From Anaerovirgula multivorans (GTDB taxonomy: Bacteria > Bacillota > Clostridia > Peptostreptococcales > Natronincolaceae), in the NCBI RefSeq assembly GCF_900188145.1, contig NZ_FZOJ01000034.1:1-49664 (forward strand): a DNA stretch of 49,664 nt, given 5' to 3'. A program made the translations under genes and the position numbers. Position 1 is the first letter of the stretch, and each line of letters opens with the position of its first letter. This document shows positions 43,822 through 49,664 of the stretch, piece after piece. The notes under the pieces were generated by a model. It made no database searches, was not told where the DNA came from, and saw only the letters and a program-made list of their open reading frames with translations.

Positions 43822-44071
43822 ATGGCCTTCAAAGATAAAGTAGTATTAGTAACTGGAGCTGCCAATGGAATTGGAAGGACAATTGCTATATAAAAATTAT
43901 AAGAATTTAAGAGATATTGATCATCAACAGCATCCCTTTCAAAGGGTTGAAAAACCAGAGAATGTCGCTAGAGCCTGCTTGTTTTTAACAGGAGCAGAAA
44001 ATGATTTTATCAATGGAGAAAACATTATCATAGATGGTGGCATGACGAAAAAAATGATTTATGAAGAATAA
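43822..44071 (+). pseudogene. SDR dehydrogenase with a large internal deletion
   Basis: The first 23 residues from ATG 43822 (MAFKDKVVLVTGAANGIGRT) are the NAD-binding start of an SDR; the frame stops at 43891. In the +1 frame the last third of the same type of enzyme follows (EKPENVARACLFLTGAENDF, INGENIIIDGGMTKKMIYEE). About 160 central residues, including the catalytic Ser-Tyr-Lys, are missing, and the join is out of frame. GGAGGAATGGG and the terminator are intact, so the transcript is probably still made. Confidence 0.88.
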
Positions 44072-44110
44072 AAGCTAAGCATCTACAAAAAGTAGATGCT
44101 TAGCTTTTCA
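44071..44110 (+). terminator. Strong rho-independent terminator
   Basis: AAAGCTAAGCATCTAC (44071-44086) pairs perfectly with its complement at 44092-44107, followed by TTC. It starts inside the stop codon of the deleted SDR. Confidence 0.85.
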
Positions 44111-44214
44111 GTAAAAGAAAAGAATATCATGTCCTATATACTACTAAAAACCGTTTGCTGAACAATATCTTATTAATCGATTACATAAAAACTGAAGAAA
44201 AGTGAGGGATTATT

Positions 44215-44268
44215 ATGTTAAAGACAAAAGACGAGTTAATCCAAATACCTGGTTACTATTTTAAATAA
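44215..44268 (+). pseudogene. Possible 5' stub of a lost gene
   Basis: A frame of 17 codons (MLKTKDELIQIPGYYFK) follows GTGAGGG with good spacing and looks like the beginning of a normal protein, then stops. It overlaps the 3' end of the convergent phzF-like gene by 13 bases. I cannot name the parent. Confidence 0.3.
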
Positions 44269-45152
44269 TACTCCCCATTTATTCGAACAATTCCACTTCC
44301 TCCAAATAAAACATGTATCTCATTATTTTTATCCTTGGTGAATTCAAGTTTTACGATATTTGCATTATGTAGAAAACTGTTTTGTTCAATTGTGATGGTG
44401 GCGCCCTTATAGTTCATTTTTTTATATAGGTAATAACCAAAGGCAGCGTTTCCTGAACCAGTAGCAGGATCTTCTAAATAACCAAAGGTTGGGGCAAAGA
44501 CTCTCGTTCTAAAAGAGGATTTTTCGTTGGAGGTTTCTTCTGTGTAGACTTCTATAATATCGATAGAATGATTCATACAAAATTCTTTTAAGGTCTCTAA
44601 ATCAGGAGCAATTGAGAGTAGATCATCTAATCCTTTTATGGGAAGTATTAATGTTTCTAAGCCTGCATTCACAATAGAAATCGGATTATTCTCATTAATA
44701 ATTTTACAATCAATATGAAGAGCTTTTGCGATTTCTAGGGTTGGAATAATCTTATCTGTAAAGATTGGTTTTGGTGCCGATATAAAAACCGCATCTTCAC
44801 TATCTATTCTGTTTAAAACAGAAAGTTTGCCTTTGCTTGTGTTAATATAAATAACATCCTTTAAAAACAAATCATCTCTATTTTTAATTAAGTCATACAT
44901 TATAGCAATCGTTGCATGACCACAGAAATCTACTTCTCTTTCAGAAGAATAATATTTCAAATTGAAGAAATCTTTATCTAACTGACAAAGGTAGCCAACT
45001 TCATTAACAAATCCTTTTAATTCCTTAGCAATTCTTTGCATTTCTGAAATAGTAATATCTTCTAAAGAATTTAGATAGATTGCTCCAGCTGGGTTTCCTG
45101 ATGAGTTTTCAACAGCAAAAGCATCTATTTTTTTAAATTTAAATACTTTCAT
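44256..45152 (-). CDS. PhzF-family isomerase/epimerase-like protein
   Basis: 298 residues. FKKIDAFAVENSSGNPAGAI at the start, SSEREVDFCGHATIAIMYDL (the D/E-x-x-x-CGH motif of the diaminopimelate epimerase fold) and APTFGYLEDPATGSGNAAFG are the PhzF signatures. The active-site Glu expected near residue 45 is in FVNEVGYL. Members isomerise or epimerise small cyclic or amino acid substrates; the substrate is unknown here. Cotranscribed with the cupin gene upstream and divergent from a MocR regulator. Confidence 0.9.
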   Translation of the reverse strand: MKVFKFKKIDAFAVENSSGNPAGAIYLNSLEDITISEMQRIAKELKGFVNEVGYLCQLDKDFFNLKYYSSEREVDFCGHATIAIMYDLIKNRDDLFLKDVIYINTSKGKLSVLNRIDSEDAVFISAPKPIFTDKIIPTLEIAKALHIDCKIINENNPISIVNAGLETLILPIKGLDDLLSIAPDLETLKEFCMNHSIDIIEVYTEETSNEKSSFRTRVFAPTFGYLEDPATGSGNAAFGYYLYKKMNYKGATITIEQNSFLHNANIVKLEFTKDKNNEIHVLFGGSGIVRINGEYYLK

Positions 45153-45175
45153 GGCTTTTCTGACCTCCTCATACT

Positions 45176-45586
45176 TTAATTATAAAATCCTTCTACAAAA
45201 AATCTATCCTTTGATAAATGGCTTTTTGAACATCCAAAGATGACAATGATCTTATTACCAGAATCATTGAAGAATTGATGAACTTCACCTTCATGAACAG
45301 TAAAGCAATCACCTTGCTGTAATTGTAATGGAGGATTCCAGGAAATACTTTCATCGAGATTTCGATTTCCTGTATACATTACACCATTGCCCTCAACAAT
45401 CTGGTATATTTCCACTCCTGCTTTATGGTAATGGGCTGGTATTTTCTTATGAGGAGCTATTTCTGCTACAAAGAATGAATAATTGTCGGTACCTGTTAAG
45501 TGAGTAACCCTTATGCCTACCTTTTGATCAAGCTCTGCAGAGGTTAATGCGTCATATAGATTGGTAACTCTTTTTTCTAAATTCAT
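45176..45586 (-). CDS. Cupin-domain protein
   Basis: 136 residues. PAHYHKAGVEIYQIVEGNGVMYTG (His, His, Glu metal ligands) and GDCFTVHEGEVHQFFN (His) are the two cupin motifs. GGAGGG lies five bases before ATG. Probably an enzyme or binding protein for a small metabolite handled with the PhzF-like protein; nothing more specific can be read. Confidence 0.88.
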   Translation of the reverse strand: MNLEKRVTNLYDALTSAELDQKVGIRVTHLTGTDNYSFFVAEIAPHKKIPAHYHKAGVEIYQIVEGNGVMYTGNRNLDESISWNPPLQLQQGDCFTVHEGEVHQFFNDSGNKIIVIFGCSKSHLSKDRFFVEGFYN

Positions 45587-45648
45587 ACTAACCCTCCTAC
45601 AATATATTCCACAAAAATGGCTAAAAATGGATTAAATTCATTATACAC

Positions 45649-45692
45649 TTGACATTGTATGCAGTCAATACTAAAATTGTATGTAATACAAT
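45649..45692 (+). promoter_or_regulatory. MocR promoter with two direct-repeat operators
   Basis: TTGACA (45649-45654) and TAAAAT (45672-45677) are 17 bases apart. ATTGTATGCAGT (45654-45665) and ATTGTATGTAAT (45676-45687) are direct repeats spaced by 22 bases, two helical turns, and the second belongs to the palindrome ATTGTATGTAATACAAT. The pattern fits MocR proteins, which often bind direct repeats. It likely controls both the regulator and the divergent cupin-phzF pair. Confidence 0.7.
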
Positions 45693-45712
45693 GATGGAGG
45701 GGTGCATGCAAT

Positions 45713-47092
45713 ATGTGGAATCCTAAAACAATTGATACTGATAAGTCACTTTACATAGCAATTGCAGAGGCATTAGAGAGAGACATACGAAATGGCATCT
45801 TAAAACCAGGTTATCGAATGCCTACACATCGTGAATTGGCTGATATTATTGGAGTAAATGTTACTACTGCGTCTCGAGCCTACAAGGAGGCTGAGCGAAG
45901 AGGTTTGATATCTGGAATTGTAGGGAGAGGCACTTATGTAACGGCTGATTTAGGCATGGATTCTTCCATGATGAAAATAGAAGAAAAAGTCTCCAAAATG
46001 ATTGAAATGGGACTGGTTTTGCCGCTGTATAGCAAAGAACCAGATATATCTAGGGTTATTGAGAATGTTTTAAAAAGTAATCAAATGGACAGGTTTTTAA
46101 GATATACGGATCCTTTAGGATTACCCGACCACCGAGAAACTGGTGCATATTGGGTTAAACGCTTTGATATTAAGGTTTCATGGGAGAATATAGTCATATG
46201 TGCAGGTGCTCAACATGCGTTAACCTGTTGCTTAAGCTCGATTTTTGAAGTGGGAGATAGAATCGCAACAGATTCTTTAACTTATCCAGGCATAAAGACT
46301 GTTGCCAAAACTCTTGGGATGAAGCTTGAGCCTATACAAATGGATGAAGAAGGTATGATTCCTGAAAGCCTTGAGGCTGCATGTCATAGAAATCCAATAA
46401 AAGGACTCTATTTAATGCCAAACATGCAGAATCCTACAACCTCAAGTATGTCAATGAAAAGAAAAAAAGAAATTGCTAATATAGTAGAAGGTTACAACTT
46501 AACGCTTTTGGAGGATGACATCTATAGCTTTACAAATCAAAGCAGCATGCAGGCGATAGCATCCTTGATACCAGAAAATAGTATCTATATAGCAGGCGTT
46601 TCAAAGGCATTTTATGCAGGATTAAGAATAGCCTATGTTGTTGTGCCAAAGAGGTTTCGTTATAAAGTCGCCCAAGCTGTAGTAAATACGATTTGGATGG
46701 CTCCAACGCTAAATGCTGCTATTGTATCGGAGTGTATAAGAGATGGTACTGCAGACAAGATCATATCATGGAAGTTAGAAGAAATATCAAAACGGTTTGA
46801 AGTTGCTAAAGAAAAGCTGTCAAACTATTGTTTTTCAGGTAATAACAATAATTTTTATATTTGGCTGAAGCTTCCAAACTATTGGTCAGGTAAAGAGATT
46901 GAACTTGCTGCACGAGAGAGAGGAATAAATATCTTCAGTGCAGATAAGTTCGCTGTAGGAGGTGAAGTTGCTCCTTCAGCCATTAGAATATCTTTATCGG
47001 GGACAGAAACGATTGAAGAGCTCAGCAAAGGATTAGACATCCTTGAGAGGATTTTATCCAATGAATATATTACTTTAGACCCGATTTTATAG
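45713..47092 (+). CDS. MocR-type regulator (GntR winged helix + fold-type-I aminotransferase)
   Basis: 459 residues. Residues 12-78 are a GntR winged helix (LKPGYRMPTHRELADIIGVN, VTTASRAYKEAERRGLI); from about 110 an aminotransferase-like domain follows, with ICAGAQHALTCCLSSIFEVG, LMPNMQNPTTSSM, LLEDDIYS and the PLP-binding Lys in IAGVSKAFYAGLRIAYVV. It should bind PLP and sense an amino acid or PLP itself. Divergent cupin and phzF genes are the likely targets. Confidence 0.92.
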   Translation: MWNPKTIDTDKSLYIAIAEALERDIRNGILKPGYRMPTHRELADIIGVNVTTASRAYKEAERRGLISGIVGRGTYVTADLGMDSSMMKIEEKVSKMIEMGLVLPLYSKEPDISRVIENVLKSNQMDRFLRYTDPLGLPDHRETGAYWVKRFDIKVSWENIVICAGAQHALTCCLSSIFEVGDRIATDSLTYPGIKTVAKTLGMKLEPIQMDEEGMIPESLEAACHRNPIKGLYLMPNMQNPTTSSMSMKRKKEIANIVEGYNLTLLEDDIYSFTNQSSMQAIASLIPENSIYIAGVSKAFYAGLRIAYVVVPKRFRYKVAQAVVNTIWMAPTLNAAIVSECIRDGTADKIISWKLEEISKRFEVAKEKLSNYCFSGNNNNFYIWLKLPNYWSGKEIELAARERGINIFSADKFAVGGEVAPSAIRISLSGTETIEELSKGLDILERILSNEYITLDPIL

Positions 47093-47255
47093 AGAAGGAA
47101 GGAAGACTTTCTTATTAGCTTTTTTTATTATGATAAGAAATATAATAGAAAAATCCAATTGGTAGCCTAAAAAATTGTATGGTACACTCGAAGATGAATG
47201 GGCCTTAGTAGACAAACGTACATAACTAAATTAATAAATATAAGGGGGAATTTAT

Positions 47256-48413
47256 GTGAGACCAGCACTTATGGAAAAAGTAGAGGAGCTTAGGGGATTA
47301 AATGCTGTTAAAATCAAAGAAGCTAGCGAAGCTGGACAAAAGGTAGTGGGAATGTATTGTGTCTTTTCACCACAGGAAATAGCATTAGCAGCTGGAGCTA
47401 TTCCTGTAACCCTGTGTGGTACCAAGCAAGAACCAATAGAGGATGCAGAAAAGGAATTACCAAGAAACCTATGTCCCCTGATCAAATCCAGCTATGGTTT
47501 TGCTATCACTGATAAATGCCCATATTTCTATTTCTCTGACGTACTATTGGCAGAAACTACATGTGATGGTAAGAAAAAAATGTATGAATTAATGAGCAAA
47601 ATTAAGCCGATGCATGTAATGAATCTTCCTCAAACAGCTGATGGAGAGGAAGCCTTAGCCTATTGGAAAAATGAAGTGGTACGTTTTAAAAGCTTTCTTG
47701 AAGAAAAATTTGGTGTTGAAATTACAGAAGAAAAGTTAAGAGATGCTGTTAAGCTTGCTAATAGAGAAAGAAGAGCATTAAAAAAATTACATCAATTAAA
47801 TGCCCATAAACCAGCGCCGCTTACTGGAATGGATATGATGTTGGCTCAATGGTTAAAAGGATTTAATGTAGATAAAGAGGCAGGTATTCAGTTGATTGAA
47901 GATTTAATTGTTGAAATAGAAAAGCAAATGGCAGAAGGAAAATTTGCTTTTGATGAAAATGCTCCTAGAATACTATTGACTGGGGTGCCTATCGGAAGTG
48001 GTTCTGAGAAGGTGTTGAAGATATTAGAAGAAGCGGGAGCTAGTGTAGTAGCTCTAGAAAACTGTACTGGGTATAAGGGATTAGATGTAATGGCGAATGA
48101 GGAAAAAGAGCCAATTTTAGCTATAGCAGAAAAATACCTGTCAACTCCATGTTCTTGTATGAGCAATAATACCAGAAGATTAGATTTGATTGAGAGATTA
48201 GTAAAGGAATACCAAGTGGATGCAGTAGTAGATTTAACATGGCAAGCCTGTCATACTTATAACATTGAATCCTTTACAGTAAAAAACTTTGTAAAAGATC
48301 AATTAAATCTACCTTTCTTACAAATAGAAACTGATTATTCTGATTCAGATGTAGGGCAAATCAAGGTTAGAGTAGAAGCTTTCTTAGAATCTTTCCTTGA
48401 AATAGCAAAATAA
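47256..48413 (+). CDS. Double-cubane-cluster protein (2-hydroxyacyl-CoA dehydratase family, YjiM-like)
   Basis: 385 residues from GTG 47256, seven bases after AGGGGG. It belongs to the HgdB/HgdC-linked reductase family, single-subunit type: VGMYCVFSPQEIALAAGAIP, RNLCPLIKSSYGFAITDKCP, LLAETTCDGKKKMYELM, ALENCTGYKG, STPCSCMSNNTRR and LTWQACHTYN carry conserved Cys that can hold a double-cubane [8Fe-9S] cluster. Such proteins form a low-potential reductase pair with an ATP-driven activase, the gene that follows. The physiological substrate is unknown. Confidence 0.88.
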   Translation: MRPALMEKVEELRGLNAVKIKEASEAGQKVVGMYCVFSPQEIALAAGAIPVTLCGTKQEPIEDAEKELPRNLCPLIKSSYGFAITDKCPYFYFSDVLLAETTCDGKKKMYELMSKIKPMHVMNLPQTADGEEALAYWKNEVVRFKSFLEEKFGVEITEEKLRDAVKLANRERRALKKLHQLNAHKPAPLTGMDMMLAQWLKGFNVDKEAGIQLIEDLIVEIEKQMAEGKFAFDENAPRILLTGVPIGSGSEKVLKILEEAGASVVALENCTGYKGLDVMANEEKEPILAIAEKYLSTPCSCMSNNTRRLDLIERLVKEYQVDAVVDLTWQACHTYNIESFTVKNFVKDQLNLPFLQIETDYSDSDVGQIKVRVEAFLESFLEIAK

Positions 48414-48427
48414 CAGATATACGTTGA

Positions 48428-48457
48428 AAGAGTTTCTATTGCAGAAGCTCTTTTTTC
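48428..48457 (+). terminator. Terminator between reductase and activase genes
   Basis: AAGAGTTTCT pairs with AGAAGCTCTT (one G-U pair) followed by TTTT. Partial read-through would set the ratio of the two proteins. Confidence 0.75.
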
Positions 48458-48526
48458 TAGCATAACAAGGCGATATTTGTTATGCTAAAAATCATTTACT
48501 TATTATACCAACAAGGAAGTGAGAGA

Positions 48527-49288
48527 ATGTATAGTATAGGCATTGACATTGGTTCGGTAGCCAGCAAGGCGGTAGTCTTTAATGGGAAGAAGGTGACTGC
48601 TAAAGTCATACTACCTACTGGATGGAGTCCTAAGGAAACAGGGGAAAAAATATTAGAACATTTGCTAAAAGAAGAGAAAGTTGAGAGAAATCAGGTAAAA
48701 GCTATCATAGGAACAGGCTATGGACGTGTAGCCCTATCTTTTATTGATAAAAAGGTTACAGAAATTACTTGTCATGGCGTAGGAGCACATTTTTTAGACT
48801 CCGAGGTTAGAACGGTTATTGACATAGGTGGACAGGATAGCAAAGTAATTAAACTAGATGACAAAGGCAATGTTATTGATTTTTTGATGAATGATAAATG
48901 TGCTGCTGGAACTGGGCGGTTTTTACAGGTAATGGCTCATGCTCTAGAGATAGATATCAGTGAGTTATCAGAGGTGGCACAAGGTGCTATTCCTGAAAAC
49001 ATAAATAGTATGTGTACGGTTTTTGCTGAATCAGAGGTAGTGAGTCTGATGGCAGAAGGGGCCTCGAAGGAAAGTATAGCAGCAGGATTATTACAATCAG
49101 TAGCCAACAAAACCTATTCACTAGCAAGTAAAGTAGGGGTGGAAAACAAGGTTTTCTTTTCTGGAGGAGTGTCTAAAAATTCCTTATTAAAGGAATATCT
49201 AGGTAAAAGGTTAGGGATAGAAATCAATTCTTCTGATGCAGCACAGTTTATTGGTGCAATAGGAGCAGCTGTTATCGGATATAAATAG
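48527..49288 (+). CDS. Acyl-CoA dehydratase activase (HgdC/YjiL-type ATPase)
   Basis: 253 residues from ATG 48527; the frame upstream to 48482 lacks a ribosome site. ASKHA fold: SIGIDIGSVASKAVV, IGTGYGRVALSF, DIGGQDSKVIKLD and VFFSGGVSKN. The [4Fe-4S] ligands are Cys in NDKCAAGTGRF and SMCTVFAESE, one from each monomer. It drives electrons into the double-cubane protein upstream at the expense of ATP. Confidence 0.92.
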   Translation: MYSIGIDIGSVASKAVVFNGKKVTAKVILPTGWSPKETGEKILEHLLKEEKVERNQVKAIIGTGYGRVALSFIDKKVTEITCHGVGAHFLDSEVRTVIDIGGQDSKVIKLDDKGNVIDFLMNDKCAAGTGRFLQVMAHALEIDISELSEVAQGAIPENINSMCTVFAESEVVSLMAEGASKESIAAGLLQSVANKTYSLASKVGVENKVFFSGGVSKNSLLKEYLGKRLGIEINSSDAAQFIGAIGAAVIGYK

Positions 49289-49378
49289 CAAATCAACTGT
49301 TTTAACATCGCAAATGGTGGTATATATTTATTGTGATTTATTAACTATAAAAAAAGAAGATACGAAGGAGGCGTTAAA

Positions 49379-49558
49379 ATGAATGCAAATGAAATAGTAT
49401 TAAAAACCTTGGCAGGTACAGATCAACCTTTGAGGCCAGGAGAAATTGCAGAACTTGCAGGTGTAGACAAAAAAGATGTTGAGAAGGCTATAAAAGAATT
49501 GAAAAAAGAAGAGAAGATCATATCGCCCAAAAGATGCTTTTATGCTATAAATAAATAG
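49379..49558 (+). CDS. Small winged-helix DNA-binding protein
   Basis: 59 residues, preceded by GAAGGAGG. NEIVLKTLAGTDQPLRPGEI, AELAGVDKKDVEKAIKELKK and EEKIISPKRCFYAINK read as helix, recognition helix and wing of an ArsR/MarR-like winged helix with nothing else attached. It follows the activase after a 90-base gap and may regulate the reductase/activase unit. No closer family recognised. Confidence 0.75.
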   Translation: MNANEIVLKTLAGTDQPLRPGEIAELAGVDKKDVEKAIKELKKEEKIISPKRCFYAINK

Positions 49559-49605
49559 AATCAAAATTTAAAAGGGGATATCGGGAAATAGATAGCCAAT
49601 AAAAT

Positions 49606-49647
49606 AAGTCGGTATGACTCATGAGAGTTGTACCGACTTTGTCTTGT
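49606..49647 (+). terminator. Probable terminator
   Basis: AAGTCGGTA (49606-49614) pairs with TACCGACTT (49631-49639); the tail TGTCTTG is only moderately T-rich. Confidence 0.6.
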
Positions 49648-49664
49648 AAATTTTTTTAAAAATA

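Overview
The window is AT-rich (roughly two-thirds A+T by eye). Gene content points to an anaerobic, probably spore-forming member of the Clostridia, Alkaliphilus/Natronincola-like. The indicators are a CD3324-type small protein, a TM1266-type iron-only hydrogenase regulator, a double-cubane-cluster protein with its activase, DUF4183 surface proteins, a remnant of an indolepyruvate oxidoreductase and a remnant of a microcompartment shell protein. The genus is an inference; there is no rRNA or tRNA in the window.

Layout. 1-6.7 kb is an accessory region. It holds an IS1634-type transposase cut by the window edge, two unrelated SAM-dependent methyltransferases, a CD3324-family gene behind a leader that looks like a translational attenuator, a DUF6033-like protein, a BlaI remnant, a formate/nitrite-type channel and a decayed IS3-family element. 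6.8-15.6 kb has an internally deleted microcompartment gene, a membrane GAF-GAF-GGDEF protein, a B3/B4-domain protein, an IorB remnant, a MerR regulator, several small conserved proteins, and a pair of YdcZ-type half-transporters divergent from a Crp/Fnr regulator with a perfect palindrome between them.

15.9-30 kb is the most distinctive block. Two DUF4183 surface proteins, both on the minus strand, bracket a compact plus-strand cluster: neuC, neuB, neuD, a Gfo/Idh oxidoreductase, a CMP-sugar synthetase, an SDR, two small unknown proteins, a Maf/MptE-type (DUF115) glycosyltransferase, a TPR protein and a GT2-TPR protein. I read it as a nonulosonic-acid O-glycosylation system for a DUF4183 coat or surface layer rather than for flagellin, since no flagellar gene is present.

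30-34 kb holds small regulatory genes, a GNAT, a RidA remnant, clustered MITE-like repeats and an orphan speD. 34-40.7 kb is a folate operon (pabA-pabB-pabC-folE-folP-folB-folK) ending in a short DAHP synthase and preceded by an HD-domain protein, so it covers p-aminobenzoate and pterin supply in one unit. 40.7-43.5 kb is an ABC-2 exporter with its own YtrA-type GntR repressor and operator. 43.6-49.6 kb has a PC4-like protein, a deleted SDR, a MocR regulator divergent from cupin and PhzF genes, and the double-cubane protein/activase pair followed by a small winged-helix protein.

Two features run through the window. One is gene decay: at least six genes are reduced to fragments. The other is a set of short hairpin repeats, including a two-copy element whose core is identical while its inner stem differs in sequence but still pairs.
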